A DNA stretch of 64,000 nt from Aestuariibaculum sediminum (GTDB taxonomy: Bacteria > Bacteroidota > Bacteroidia > Flavobacteriales > Flavobacteriaceae), in contig NZ_JACVXB010000004.1 in assembly GCF_014596945.1 (NCBI RefSeq), positions 289,926-353,925 of the forward strand. Reading direction: 5' to 3'. Of this stretch, positions 55,258-64,000 are shown piece by piece (positions within the stretch are counted from its first letter, which is position 1; each line of letters starts with the position of its first letter). The position numbers and the translations under genes were made by a program. Under the pieces are notes generated by a model that was given only the letters and a program-made list of their open reading frames with translations, was not told the origin of the DNA and did no database searches.

Positions 55258-55258
55258 T
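55231..55258. terminator. Bidirectional terminator
   Basis: Perfect 12-bp stem AAAAAAGCCCAG (55231-55242) / CTGGGCTTTTTT (55247-55258) with loop ATTT. It ends the minus-strand lipoprotein gene, overlapping its stop codon by one base. Confidence 0.9.
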
Positions 55259-56436
55259 TATCGAATATTATAAGAATTTATAATTTGTTTGAGTTGCGCT
55301 TTAAGATCTTCGCCGGTATCATAAATCATTTGCGATTCGCTCGGAAAAGGAACGCGTCGATTGTTTAAATAGGGGATTAAATCCGTTTCTAAAGCGCGTC
55401 TATCTCCTTTTGAAGTTGCAAAAATGTGTTGAAAGACAAATTCACTGGTAATAGGAAAGGTGTCGTCTAACTGCTTTGTGTTTAGATTTATATATTCTAC
55501 ATTGCCACTAACTTGTGCCGACTTAAATTGAGTAGATTCATAATATTCACAGCGTACTGTTTTTAAATTATCAACTTGAATAGCATTTCCTAAGCTATCC
55601 TTTACTTGATTACCTTGTTCATCTAACAAATTCTTTTTACCGTCAACAATTTGTTTCTCCTTAATTATTTGTCGTTCCTTAATCTGTTCCGGAGATATGT
55701 TTATACCTCGTAGGTTCAATCTCATATTGTAGTCATAATTAACATTGTTTACTTGGGTATTATGATAAACAGTCCACAAGTTATTTATGCCATAAGTACT
55801 AAAATTTAACAAGTCATCCTCTAAACGTTGAGGAATAACTTTTTCTGTGTCATTTATAATGTTTACAAGCACAAAATCGGTTCCTTTATTATGAGCAATT
55901 TCCATTAGTTGCCTTACATCCTTAAAGTTAGGATTTATATCCTCAATGGTTTTAAAATCGTTATATGCTTTGCGGTAATCTAATTTGTTATTTGAATTTA
56001 ATAAAGCTGATGCGGAATTGTACATTTGTAATGATGCATCATTTTTAAATCCGATTATTTGATTGGTGTAATCGTTGAACTTAAAGCGCACTTCCTTACC
56101 ATTAACATAAAGTGGTAAAATGGGTTTTATGCGTTCTTGACGCTGATCCATATTCACATATGTATCGTAGATGCGAATAAAATTTTCAGGATTATTATCT
56201 TTCTTCAAAAAATTTACCGTTCCCAGGTCGCGTTCAGTAGCTTTATTATAGGCTTCATGAAGCATGACAATGTATTCGGCCTTTCCCTTTTTATCTTTAT
56301 TTGTTTTTAATTTATTAATTGCGTCGTAAATGGCTTGGTCGTAATTACCAGAACTCAACGATTTCTCAATTTGTTTGCTTGCACTGCATGCTGAAAGGAT
56401 AATGAATAAAACATTAACGAGTAGTAATTTTTTCAT
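55258..56436 (-). CDS. Lipoprotein of unknown function with TPR-like N-terminus
   Basis: 392 aa, not recognised as a named family. A lipoprotein signal ends at Cys17 (FIILSACSAS). Residues 20-75 look like a helical repeat (SSGNYDQAIYDAINKLK), and residues 150-190 contain a second one (DYRKAYNDFKTIEDINPNFKDVRQLMEIAH). The C-terminal half is mixed strand and helix and includes a long Lys/Glu-rich segment (RQIIKEKQIVDGKKNLLDE). It is probably at the inner leaflet of the outer membrane. Single gene unit with its own terminator. Confidence 0.75.
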   Translation of the reverse strand: MKKLLLVNVLFIILSACSASKQIEKSLSSGNYDQAIYDAINKLKTNKDKKGKAEYIVMLHEAYNKATERDLGTVNFLKKDNNPENFIRIYDTYVNMDQRQERIKPILPLYVNGKEVRFKFNDYTNQIIGFKNDASLQMYNSASALLNSNNKLDYRKAYNDFKTIEDINPNFKDVRQLMEIAHNKGTDFVLVNIINDTEKVIPQRLEDDLLNFSTYGINNLWTVYHNTQVNNVNYDYNMRLNLRGINISPEQIKERQIIKEKQIVDGKKNLLDEQGNQVKDSLGNAIQVDNLKTVRCEYYESTQFKSAQVSGNVEYINLNTKQLDDTFPITSEFVFQHIFATSKGDRRALETDLIPYLNNRRVPFPSESQMIYDTGEDLKAQLKQIINSYNIR

Positions 56437-56535
56437 AAGCTTAAATTTGAGGTTATAAAAACAAGCATCTCAAATGTAATGCCAAAACCGAAATGATTTT
56501 TCAATTTTTACAGTGCCTCAACTTGGTAGTTAGGG

Positions 56536-57822
56536 TTATTTCTTTTTAAAAACGGGTAACAATTTAGTAGAAACTTCACCAAAACCAATTCGTGTGCCGT
56601 CTTTTTCACAATAGCCACGCATAATAACGGTGTCGTTATCGTTTATAAATTTTCGTTCTGTACCATCTTTTAATTTTATTGGATTTTCGCCTCTCCAGGT
56701 TAGTTCTAGCATGGATCCATAAGAGTCTGGTGTTGGACCAGAAATAGTGCCGCTACCCATTAAATCGCCAGAATTTACAGGGCAACCGTTAATGGTGTGA
56801 TGAGCTAATTGTTGTGAAATATTCCAGTACATGTATTTAAAATTGGATTTACATACCATATTTTCTTTCGATCCTTCTGGTTGTATGGAAACCTCCAAGT
56901 TAATATCAAAGCTCTTCTTTTTGCCAGTAGTTTTAAGATATGGCAGTTGTGGTTTAACGGGCTTTGGACTTTCAACTCTGTAAGGTTCTAACGCATCAAG
57001 TGTTACAATCCAAGGTGAAATAGAGGTGGCAAAGTTTTTAGCTAAGAATGGTCCTAACGGTACGTATTCCCATTTTTGGATGTCGCGCGCACTCCAGTCA
57101 TTTAATAAAACAAGACCAAAGATGTACTCTTCAGCTTCATCTACAGGAATAGGCTCGCCTAAATCATTAGCGTCGGTAGTTATAAAAGCCATTTCTAATT
57201 CAAAATCTACTAATTTACTTGGGCCAAACACGGGCTCTGTAGCACCATTTGGTAGTGTTTGTCCTTGTGGGCGATGTACAGGTATCCCTGAAGGAATAAC
57301 CGAAGAACTCCTTCCGTGATAGCCCACAGGGATATGCAACCAATTAGGCAGTAAAGCATTATCTGGGTCTCTAAACATGGTACCCACATTAGTGGCGTGT
57401 TCCATACTCGAGTAAAAATCGGTGTAATCGCCAATCTGAACAGGTAATTGCATTTCAATTTCATCTAAACGAAATAATACAATTTCTTTATGACTCTTAT
57501 TGTGTTTTAAGGTATCATTATTACTATCAAAAACTTCTGCAATTCGGTCTCTAACAGCACGCCAAGTTTTACGGCCATCAGCAATAAAATCATTCAAAGA
57601 ATCCTGAAGGAAAATATCATCCGTTAGTGGAATACCATCAAAATAGCCTAATTGATGTAGTGCTCCTAGATCAATTGCTGTATCTCCAATACGCGTACCA
57701 ATGGTAATAATGTCATCACGGGTTAAAAACACGCCAAAAGGAATGTTTTGAATTGGAAAATCTGAATTTTTATCAACGTGTAACCACGATGTTCTATCTG
57801 GATTGTTAGCGGATAATGGCAT
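56536..57822 (-). CDS. fahA: Fumarylacetoacetase
   Basis: 428-aa enzyme for the last step of tyrosine degradation, giving fumarate and acetoacetate. The N-terminal SH3-like domain (SWLHVDKNSDFPIQNIPFGVF) and catalytic domain (FYSSMEHATNVGTMFRD; HIPVGYHGRSSSVIPSG; DFELEMAFI; LNDWSARDIQKWEYVPLGPF; GDLMGSGTISGP) are complete. Metal ligands Asp/Glu in these motifs are present. Divergent from glyA, with a -7 box 35 bases upstream. Confidence 0.95.
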   Translation of the reverse strand: MPLSANNPDRTSWLHVDKNSDFPIQNIPFGVFLTRDDIITIGTRIGDTAIDLGALHQLGYFDGIPLTDDIFLQDSLNDFIADGRKTWRAVRDRIAEVFDSNNDTLKHNKSHKEIVLFRLDEIEMQLPVQIGDYTDFYSSMEHATNVGTMFRDPDNALLPNWLHIPVGYHGRSSSVIPSGIPVHRPQGQTLPNGATEPVFGPSKLVDFELEMAFITTDANDLGEPIPVDEAEEYIFGLVLLNDWSARDIQKWEYVPLGPFLAKNFATSISPWIVTLDALEPYRVESPKPVKPQLPYLKTTGKKKSFDINLEVSIQPEGSKENMVCKSNFKYMYWNISQQLAHHTINGCPVNSGDLMGSGTISGPTPDSYGSMLELTWRGENPIKLKDGTERKFINDNDTVIMRGYCEKDGTRIGFGEVSTKLLPVFKKK

Positions 57823-57856
57823 TGCTTTAGCTTTTGTTTTTTTAATATATAATATT

Positions 57857-57864
57857 CAAACCTA
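57857..57864 (-). promoter_or_regulatory. -7 box of fahA
   Basis: TAGGTTTG on the minus strand (TAnnTTTG), about 35 bases before the start codon. Confidence 0.45.
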
Positions 57865-57988
57865 CATAATTTTTTCAATTTAAGATAAAAAAATGAATAA
57901 AAATTGGGTTTTAAAATGGGGTTGATAAAACCGTTGAAAACTTGAAAGTAATTATAGATTTTTTAATGATTTTAACTAATCTATTTGT

Positions 57989-57996
57989 TACTTTTG
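57989..57996 (+). promoter_or_regulatory. -7 box of glyA
   Basis: TACTTTTG followed by C, a full match to TAnnTTTG, 29 bases before the glyA start codon. Confidence 0.55.
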
Positions 57997-58025
57997 CAGC
58001 ATATTTAACTAGAATTTAATTTTAT

Positions 58026-59300
58026 ATGCAACGCGACGAACAAATTTTTGAATTAATTCAAGCTGAAAATGAGCGCCAACTACATGGTTTAGAACTTATT
58101 GCATCTGAAAACTTTGTAAGTGATCAAGTTATGGAAGCTGCTGGTTCAGTATTAACAAACAAATATGCTGAAGGATACCCTGGAAAACGTTATTACGGAG
58201 GGTGCGAAGTAGTTGATGAAGTAGAGCAAATAGCAATCGACAGAGCTAAAACTTTGTTCGGTGCCGAGTATGTAAATGTACAACCACACTCAGGAAGTCA
58301 GGCGAATACTGCTGTGTATCATGCTTGTTTAACACCAGGTGATAAAATTTTAGGATTCGATTTATCACATGGAGGGCATTTAACACATGGCTCGCCAGTT
58401 AATTTTTCAGGTAAATTGTATAACCCTGTATTTTATGGTGTAGATCAAGAAACAGGTGTTTTAAATTATGATAAAATTCAAGAAATAGCAACAGAAGAGC
58501 AACCAAAATTAATTATTGCAGGTGCCTCGGCTTATTCTAGAGATATTGATTTTGAAAGATTTAGAGTAATAGCAGATAGCGTAGGCGCTATTTTAATGGC
58601 TGATATTTCACATCCAGCAGGTATGATAGCTAAAGGGATTTTAAACGATCCAATGCCACACTGTCATATTGTAACAACTACCACTCATAAAACTTTAAGA
58701 GGCCCAAGAGGTGGAATGATTATGATGGGTAAAGATTTTGAAAACCCATTTGGAATTAAATTAAAAGACGGAAGTTTGCGTAAAATGTCTTCATTATTAG
58801 ATTCTGCTGTATTCCCAGGAAATCAAGGAGGACCGCTGGAGCATATCATTGCAGCAAAAGCAATTGCTTTTGGTGAAGCTTTAACCGATGAGTTTTTACA
58901 TTATCAATTACAAGTAAAGAAAAATGCTGAAACTTTAGCAGAAGCATTAGTAGCAAAAGGGTATAATATTATTTCTGGTGGTACCGATAACCACTGTATG
59001 CTAATTGATTTACGAAACAAAGATATCTCAGGAAAAGATGCAGAGCAGGCTTTAGTTAAAGCTGATATCACGGTAAACAAAAATATGGTGCCTTTTGATA
59101 CGCGTTCACCGTTTGTAACTTCAGGTATTCGTATTGGTGCAGCAGCGGTTACAACAAGAGGATTAAAAGAAAATGAAATGCTTCAAATCGTTGAGTTAAT
59201 TGATGAAGTAATTATGAATTATCAAGATGATGCCGTTTTAGAATCTGTTGCTGAAAAAGTTAATGCTTTAATGGCTAATAGACCGCTATTTGTAGCTTAA
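58026..59300 (+). CDS. glyA: Serine hydroxymethyltransferase
   Basis: 424-aa PLP enzyme that interconverts serine and glycine with tetrahydrofolate. Signatures: [38 protein letters not shown], the PLP-binding [10 protein letters not shown] segment with the Schiff-base Lys, and [19 protein letters not shown]. Length and all motifs are normal. Codon use is the most uniform in the window, as expected for a highly expressed gene. Confidence 0.97.
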   Translation: MQRDEQIFELIQAENERQLHGLELIASENFVSDQVMEAAGSVLTNKYAEGYPGKRYYGGCEVVDEVEQIAIDRAKTLFGAEYVNVQPHSGSQANTAVYHACLTPGDKILGFDLSHGGHLTHGSPVNFSGKLYNPVFYGVDQETGVLNYDKIQEIATEEQPKLIIAGASAYSRDIDFERFRVIADSVGAILMADISHPAGMIAKGILNDPMPHCHIVTTTTHKTLRGPRGGMIMMGKDFENPFGIKLKDGSLRKMSSLLDSAVFPGNQGGPLEHIIAAKAIAFGEALTDEFLHYQLQVKKNAETLAEALVAKGYNIISGGTDNHCMLIDLRNKDISGKDAEQALVKADITVNKNMVPFDTRSPFVTSGIRIGAAAVTTRGLKENEMLQIVELIDEVIMNYQDDAVLESVAEKVNALMANRPLFVA

Positions 59301-59338
59301 TAAAATTCTATGCTAATTATTTAGCATGACATACAACC

Positions 59339-59370
59339 AAAACATCCCACCTTAAAAAGTGGGATGTTTT
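59339..59370 (+). terminator. glyA terminator
   Basis: Perfect 12-bp stem AAAACATCCCAC (59339-59350) / GTGGGATGTTTT (59359-59370), 8-base loop. Confidence 0.85.
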
Positions 59371-59434
59371 GGTTTAGAATGGTACCTTTCTGTAAAATTT
59401 CAAGATTGGGCTTTCTTCTATGTTTTTTTCGTAA

Positions 59435-59554
59435 ACTATTATTTTACCAGGTAGAATAGAAGGAGATTGCGACAAAGGATACGACTGCAATCCTAACGTA
59501 AATTATAGCGATGGATTATATTATTGTAACTATTGTAAGATGAATATAAAGTAA
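59435..59554 (+). pseudogene. Possible cysteine-rich coding remnant
   Basis: An open frame of 39 codons without ATG, ending in TAA, that reads like a zinc-ribbon tail: two cysteines six apart (DCDKGYDC) and a later CNYC pair with several Tyr and Asn. No start and no upstream extension in frame, so it is more likely a 3' gene fragment than a live gene. Could be chance. Confidence 0.25.
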
Positions 59555-59569
59555 ACGTTGAAAACTTTG

Positions 59570-59577
59570 TAGTTTTG
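59570..59577 (+). promoter_or_regulatory. -7 box of the malY-type gene
   Basis: TAGTTTTG, matching TAnnTTTG, 27 bases before the start codon at 59605. Confidence 0.45.
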
Positions 59578-59604
59578 ATTTTCGTAATAAAAAAATGATT
59601 TTAA

Positions 59605-60777
59605 ATGAGCATTTTCGATATCGAACATTCCCCAGAAAACAATTTTGTTAAGAATAACCCTAAGTACCTTAAAAGTATGTTTGGTACAGCGGAACTCCAG
59701 CCTTTTTGGATAGCAGATATGGATTTTAAAGTGGCATCAGCTATTACCGAATCACAAACGGATATAGTGGAGAGAGGTATTTATGCTTACGAAGATATTA
59801 CACCAATGGTGACCAAAGCCATTTCCGATTGGAATTTCAGAAGACATAATTTAAAATTAAACCCTGAATACTTTATTCAAGTCAATGGGGTGTTAACGGC
59901 TATAGCCATATTACTCCGAACATTGAGCGAAGAGGGGGATGGGGTTATGATTCAAACACCTGTATATCATCAGTTTTTTAGCGTAATCAAAGGTGCTAAC
60001 CGAAAAATAATAGACAATCCTTTGAAATTTGAAAACAGTCGTTACACATTCGATTTTGAGCAAATGGAAAATCAATTAAAATCGGAGAGTACTAAAATTA
60101 TTTTGTTGTGTAATCCACATAATCCTGTAGGACGCGTGTGGCATCAAAAAGAATTAGAGACCTTAATTAAACTTGCAAATCAATACCAGGTTACCATTGT
60201 TAGCGATGAAGTACATTCTGAAATAGTATACTCTAATTCTAAATTCAATAGTATCTTATCCTTTAGCAATACAGAAAACCATATCGCTATTCTGGGGTCG
60301 CCAGCGAAAACTTTCGGAATGCAAAGTAATGCTAATGGCTATATTTATGTTCAGAACAAAGAATTATTTGAAAAAAATTATAATCTAGTAACATCGATGT
60401 ATTTACATCATGGAGGTGCTTTAACAGCATATGGCACTCTGGCTGCATATACTAAAGGGGAAGTATGGGTTAATGAATTAGTAATGTATTTAGAAGAAAC
60501 GGTAAACTGGATTGACAATTTTTTAATTAACGATTTACCTCAGATTACTATGATTAAACCAGAGGGGACGTATCAAGTCTGGTTGGATTTTTCAAAACTT
60601 AAAATTTCAGAAGATGAGTTAAAGGAACTTATGTTTAAGAATGCAAAACTTGGTTTAGCACCAGGCTATTGGTTTGGAGATCAATATAATTTATTTATGC
60701 GCATGAATATAGCTTCACCAAAACAAAAAATAGAGGATGCCTTTAAAACATTAAAACAGGTTATTGATAATTTATAG
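59605..60777 (+). CDS. MalY/PatB-family PLP aminotransferase (C-S lyase)
   Basis: 390-aa fold-type I PLP protein. FWIADMDFKV near residue 36 and the segments LLCNPHNPVGRVWH, VSDEVHSEIVY and GSPAKTFGMQ (PLP lysine) identify the MalY/PatB branch, whose members cleave cystathionine or cysteine conjugates and may act as regulators. Full length. Specific substrate not determined. Confidence 0.88.
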   Translation: MSIFDIEHSPENNFVKNNPKYLKSMFGTAELQPFWIADMDFKVASAITESQTDIVERGIYAYEDITPMVTKAISDWNFRRHNLKLNPEYFIQVNGVLTAIAILLRTLSEEGDGVMIQTPVYHQFFSVIKGANRKIIDNPLKFENSRYTFDFEQMENQLKSESTKIILLCNPHNPVGRVWHQKELETLIKLANQYQVTIVSDEVHSEIVYSNSKFNSILSFSNTENHIAILGSPAKTFGMQSNANGYIYVQNKELFEKNYNLVTSMYLHHGGALTAYGTLAAYTKGEVWVNELVMYLEETVNWIDNFLINDLPQITMIKPEGTYQVWLDFSKLKISEDELKELMFKNAKLGLAPGYWFGDQYNLFMRMNIASPKQKIEDAFKTLKQVIDNL

Positions 60778-61388
60778 TGTTGCGGATTTATGACAATTTG
60801 TTTACTGTTAAATTTAAATGATTGGTTAGAAATAGCCTTTTTTTAAGAGGCCAAGCGACAAATATAAAATAGGAGAAATTAAAATTTTGAGACCTATTTG
60901 ATGCCGTGAAAAGTTTTACTAAAAAATTTTATAGTATTGAAAATTAGGCGAACAATTCTAATGTAAAATGGAATAATCTATAATACTATCAATCATTGCG
61001 TTATTATAACAATTAAAAGGAATCCAAGACATTTATAAAATAAGAGGTTTCATCTACTTTTAACGACACCGAGTGGTTTTTAGTTGTAGTATTTTCTTTT
61101 TATTAAGTAAAAATGCCTATTATATCGTAACTTAGTGAGTTGTCTCCCAATCCTACTTGAATTAATTTTGATTACATTATTATTCTCAATATTTTAAAGT
61201 GATAATAAAACAGCAAAGAATCTAGGGGCTAAATATTAATTCCAGTTAGTTTATATACATATATCTAAAATCAAAAGGAAGCAATGGCTTTTGACAAATG
61301 ATTTTATGCTTTTTCTGGTTATATCGTTATATATCCGTTTGATTATTTGAATAGCATTAACTTAAATAAACAGCTAAAATTAAAGCTT
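60778..61388. other. Long intergenic region
   Basis: 611 bases, AT-rich, no coding frame, tRNA or clear terminator recognised. A minus-strand TATATTTG box (60859-60866) points back into the malY-type gene and may be fortuitous. The next gene starts at ATG 61389. Confidence 0.5.
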
Positions 61389-62432
61389 ATGAAAACAACA
61401 CTAACAAAAGCATTTGGAACAGAGGCTGCACATTTGCCTGTAAAAGGGATGGATATAAATCGTCGAACGGTTTTGGATAACGATGTTGAGATAGAGATAT
61501 TGTATTGTGGCATATGTCATTCCGATTTACATGTGCTTCGTGATGATTGGGGCATTACAGTATTTCCTGTAGTTCCAGGACATGAAAATATCGGAAAAGT
61601 AACTAAAGCAGGAAGTAAAGTAAATAAGTTTAAAATAGGGGATTTAGCTGCAATAGGCTGTATAGTTGATAGTTGTGGCGTGTGTTCACATTGTAATCAT
61701 GGAGAAGAACAGTATTGTGAATCGGGCTGGACTTTAGTATTTAACGCGCCCGATAAACATATTGGAGGTGTAACTTACGGTGGGTTTTCGCAAAAAATTG
61801 TATGTGATGCTGAGTATGTTTTAAAAATGCCTGAATTTAAGGATTTGGCAGCGGCAGCACCATTGTTATGTGCCGGAATTACGGTCTATTCTCCTTTAAA
61901 ACACTGGAAAGTCGGTCCAGGTAAAAAAGTGGGTATAGTAGGTATAGGTGGATTGGGACATATGGCAGTGAAAATAGCAAAAGCATTGGGGGCACACGTT
62001 ACAGTATTTACAACTTCTAAAGACAAAATGGACGATGCTAAACATTTAGGTGCAGATGAAGCGGTGTTATCTAAGGATTCAGAACAAATGAAGAATCAAT
62101 CTGGTTTCGATATGGTTTTGGACACGGTTTCGGCCAAGCATGATGTGAACGCTTATTTAAATGTGTTGAAGGTTGATGGTAGCTTGGTTTTAGTTGGTTT
62201 ACCAAGTGAACCATTAGAAATAGGAGCCTTCAGCATAGTAAGTGGTAGAAAAAGTTTCTCAGGGTCAAGTATAGGAGGGATAGCTGAAACTCAGGAAATG
62301 CTTGAGTTTTGTTATGATCATAATATTACTGCAGATATCGAATTAGTAAAATCCTCAGGAATAAATGAGGCTTTAGCCCGGTTAGAAAAGGGGGATGTTA
62401 AATATCGATTTGTTATTGATATGAAGTCTTAA
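61389..62432 (+). CDS. Zinc-dependent alcohol dehydrogenase (YahK/CAD type)
   Basis: 347-aa medium-chain dehydrogenase. Catalytic zinc ligands appear in CGICHSDLH and GHENIG, structural zinc in CGVCSHCNHGEEQYC, and the dinucleotide motif is GIGGLGHMAVKIAKALG, the NADPH-type pattern of YahK and cinnamyl alcohol dehydrogenases. I chose ATG 61389; an upstream TTG at 61347 would add 14 unconserved residues. It likely reduces a broad range of aldehydes. Confidence 0.9.
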   Translation: MKTTLTKAFGTEAAHLPVKGMDINRRTVLDNDVEIEILYCGICHSDLHVLRDDWGITVFPVVPGHENIGKVTKAGSKVNKFKIGDLAAIGCIVDSCGVCSHCNHGEEQYCESGWTLVFNAPDKHIGGVTYGGFSQKIVCDAEYVLKMPEFKDLAAAAPLLCAGITVYSPLKHWKVGPGKKVGIVGIGGLGHMAVKIAKALGAHVTVFTTSKDKMDDAKHLGADEAVLSKDSEQMKNQSGFDMVLDTVSAKHDVNAYLNVLKVDGSLVLVGLPSEPLEIGAFSIVSGRKSFSGSSIGGIAETQEMLEFCYDHNITADIELVKSSGINEALARLEKGDVKYRFVIDMKS

Positions 62433-62453
62433 TTAAAAGTCAATAAAATAAAA

Positions 62454-62484
62454 AAGCCTTGTAATTTATTTGAATACAAGGCTT
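62454..62484 (-). terminator. Terminator of tRNA-Ser copy 1
   Basis: Perfect 10-bp stem AAGCCTTGTA (62454-62463) / TACAAGGCTT (62475-62484); on the minus strand it is followed by a T-rich tail. Confidence 0.85.
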
Positions 62485-62488
62485 TAAG

Positions 62489-62573
62489 CGGAAGAAGAGG
62501 GATTCGAACCCCCGGAGGTGTGACCCTCAACGGTTTTCAAGACCGCCGCATTCGACCACTCTGCCATTCTTCC
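62489..62573 (-). tRNA. tRNA-Ser (anticodon UGA), copy 1
   Basis: 85 nt without encoded CCA. Acceptor arms GGAAGAA/TTCTTCC with discriminator G, anticodon loop CTTGAAA (TGA) in a stem CGGT/ACCG, a long variable arm typical of class II tRNA-Ser, and T-loop GGTTCGAATCC. Reads UCA codons. A copy identical over its length lies 1411 bp away. Confidence 0.95.
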
Positions 62574-62608
62574 TTGAGTGTCTCATCAGATGTGCCTGAT
62601 TGCGGCTG

Positions 62609-62640
62609 CAAATATAATAACCTTTTATGTTTCTATCAAA
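62609..62640 (-). promoter_or_regulatory. Promoter of tRNA-Ser copy 1
   Basis: Minus strand: -33 TTTG (62637-62640) and -7 box TATATTTG (62609-62616) separated by 20 bases, a full match to the Bacteroidota vegetative promoter, 35 bases before the tRNA. Confidence 0.75.
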
Positions 62641-62886
62641 CATTTTTTTACAACATTTTTTGTCTTATTGTTAGAGTTTTCGATAAATTAAAGTAACGTT
62701 TTGTATTTAAATGTGTTAAGAGATTTTTATTCTGTTATGTTAATTCGAAATTGCAAGCGAAAATGGGACAACGATAATTTGAGTTACTATTATTCTTTCT
62801 TATAAATAGCCATCCGATGTGTTTTATATTTAGAAAAAGTTATCAAAACAGGTGTAAAAGTTTTAAAATCACATTCAATTATTTTG

Positions 62887-63603
62887 CTACTTAACTTGCC
62901 ATAATCGCCACCATGGAATACCAGGAGCATCATGATGCTCATAATGGTAACCAAAAAAATAGCAACTTAAAAAAGCCCATAAATGATTTTTTTTCAAAGT
63001 ACCTGAATGATGTTTGTTATCATGATTGTGTCCGTTTTTATGAGGAATAAAAGTTCCAAAATAAAAAAGTTGAAAAGTGGAGAGTATGCTTGGTAACACC
63101 CAGAAAATAAGTAGATTTTCGAACGAAAAAAACATATTTAAAACCTGAAGACTAACAGTCATTAGAACAAGCTGCTTTAGAGTGATATAATTTTTTATAA
63201 AATTCCAGTACCATAACCAAAAATTTCCTGACTCATGAAAGTCTGGGTCATTTTCTGAAGCAACAAACCTATGATGTAAATGATGTTTTTTATATAATAA
63301 ATCATAAAAATTAAAAGCAAATAAAATAGCAGTAATACGTCCTATTAAGGTATTAACCTTTTTGCTTTTTGAAACACTGCCGTGCATGGCATCGTGAGCG
63401 GTTATAAAAAGTCCTGTATACAAATGCGTTTGTATATAAATGGCTAAATATGTAAAACCGTTTTTGTAGTTAATCGGGTAATTCAATAAGAAGTATAAGC
63501 TTAAAAACCACGCAATAATTAGAGCTATCGCAAGGATAACCCCCATAGGGTCAACAGGTTTTTTAAGAATTAAACTTTTGTTTTTCCTTTTCAAATTTGG
63601 CAT
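62887..63603 (-). CDS. CrtW-like beta-carotene ketolase / fatty-acid-desaturase-family membrane protein
   Basis: 238-aa di-iron membrane protein. Histidine boxes: HDAMH (70-74), HHLHH (107-111) with DPDFH (119-123), and YHYEHHDAPGIPWW near 220-232. The combination HDAMHG, DPDFH and a terminal PWW/R motif is close to CrtW-type carotenoid 4-ketolases, though fatty acid desaturase function is not excluded. Four hydrophobic segments. It sits between two tRNA-Ser copies on the same strand. Confidence 0.8.
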   Translation of the reverse strand: MPNLKRKNKSLILKKPVDPMGVILAIALIIAWFLSLYFLLNYPINYKNGFTYLAIYIQTHLYTGLFITAHDAMHGSVSKSKKVNTLIGRITAILFAFNFYDLLYKKHHLHHRFVASENDPDFHESGNFWLWYWNFIKNYITLKQLVLMTVSLQVLNMFFSFENLLIFWVLPSILSTFQLFYFGTFIPHKNGHNHDNKHHSGTLKKNHLWAFLSCYFFGYHYEHHDAPGIPWWRLWQVK

Positions 63604-63864
63604 TTTAGTATAAAATAACTCTAAAATAAATAAGAAAAAATTAAATACTCGTCAAAATGGAAAAATTCTCTATAAGTTGCTAGGTGATTCTGAAATCAAA
63701 GCAAATAATCACAAAATAACTAATGGTCTATTTTAATACGGTGTTATAAAACAGCTGTTTAAAAAGTGTTATTATTTTAAATAATGACTTATATAGTTTT
63801 CGATTTGACTTGGAGTACGACAAACAATACTAGTATATTCTCTATAGGCTGATGAAATAAAAAA
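63604..63864. other. Region between crtW-like gene and tRNA-Ser copy 2
   Basis: AT-rich spacer that should hold the crtW-like promoter. No TAnnTTTG box could be assigned with confidence and no coding frame was seen. Confidence 0.4.
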
Positions 63865-63895
63865 AAGCCTTGTAAATCATGTGATTACAAGGCTT
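63865..63895 (-). terminator. Terminator of tRNA-Ser copy 2
   Basis: Stem arms AAGCCTTGTA (63865-63874) / TACAAGGCTT (63886-63895) identical to those of copy 1, with a different loop. Confidence 0.85.
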
Positions 63896-63899
63896 TAAG

Positions 63900-63984
63900 C
63901 GGAAGAAGAGGGATTCGAACCCCCGGAGGTGTGACCCTCAACGGTTTTCAAGACCGCCGCATTCGACCACTCTGCCATTCTTCC
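63900..63984 (-). tRNA. tRNA-Ser (anticodon UGA), copy 2
   Basis: Same 85 nt sequence as copy 1, including long variable arm and TGA anticodon. The 16 bases upstream of the gene that remain in the window (63985-64000) are also identical to copy 1. Confidence 0.95.
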
Positions 63985-64000
63985 TTGAGTGTCTCATCAG

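Larger units (their letters stand above)
59301..59604. other. Intergenic region after glyA
   Basis: 304 bases holding a small hairpin (TGCTAA/TTAGCA at about 59311-59326), the glyA terminator (59339-59370), a short cysteine-rich reading frame (59435-59554) and the -7 box of the next gene. Confidence 0.5.

Noticed and set aside
61347..61388. Earlier TTG start for the alcohol dehydrogenase
   Set aside because: The added 14 residues (Asn, Leu and Lys rich) precede the conserved start of the family; ATG 61389 is preferred.
62489..63984. tRNA pair as attachment sites of an integrated element
   Set aside because: The repeat covers whole tRNA genes with leader and terminator instead of a 3' tRNA fragment, and no integrase is present.
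1..64000. CRISPR arrays, insertion sequences, prophage, rRNA
   Set aside because: No repeat-spacer pattern, transposase, phage structural gene or rRNA sequence was recognised on either strand.

Overview
The window comes from a marine-type member of the Bacteroidota, most likely Flavobacteriaceae. The signs are AT-rich DNA, start codons without Shine-Dalgarno sequences, promoters with the Bacteroidota -7 box (TAnnTTTG), a secreted protein with a type IX secretion sorting tail, a bacilliredoxin-like protein and a carotenoid-ketolase-like membrane protein. No phage, insertion sequence, CRISPR array or rRNA was seen.

Layout: 0-7 kb carries adenine deaminase, a YheT-type hydrolase and a molybdenum hydroxylase operon (2Fe-2S subunit, Mo subunit, XdhC, MocA) that runs into a YdeP-type molybdoenzyme (7-9.3 kb). 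9.5-15.7 kb is the nitrite reductase operon nirB-nirD-DUF4202 with a NarX-like nitrate sensor and its NarL-like regulator. 16-21 kb has an assimilatory nitrate reductase fused to its own diaphorase, then a sulfite-reductase-like protein with a C-terminal rubredoxin. 21-23 kb encodes a receiver, an Hpt protein and a LytTR regulator. 24-31 kb (minus strand) is a molybdenum cofactor operon: moeA, modE-like, TSUP transporter, mobA-moaD fusion, moeB-rhodanese, moaE, moaC-mogA fusion, moaA. 31-38 kb holds an Fnr-like regulator, the nitrate ABC transporter nrtABCD and an outer-membrane porin. From 38 kb on the content is housekeeping or mixed: comM/yifB, 5-oxoprolinase pxpABC, a LamG T9SS cargo, two deoC paralogs, clpB divergent from cbpA-cbpM, bacilliredoxin, a GGCT-like protein, an RluA-type pseudouridine synthase, lipoproteins, an NmrA-type protein, a serine hydrolase, fumarylacetoacetase, glyA, a malY-type aminotransferase, a zinc alcohol dehydrogenase and two copies of tRNA-Ser(UGA) flanking a crtW-like gene.

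How it works together: positions 2.7-38 kb read as one nitrate-nitrogen island. Nitrate would cross the outer membrane by the porin and the inner membrane by NrtABCD, then be reduced by NasA and by NirBD to ammonium. The Moco operon supplies the cofactor. A palindrome, TTAAGTA-N4-TACTTAA, recurs upstream of nirB, nasA, the fnr-like gene and nrtA, which suggests one local regulon. The most unusual points are this shared operator with fixed geometry relative to a -7 box, the rubredoxin/SiR-like protein without siroheme ligands, the mobA-moaD fusion, an apparently asymmetric NrtC/NrtD ATPase pair and a deoC paralog that has lost catalytic residues.
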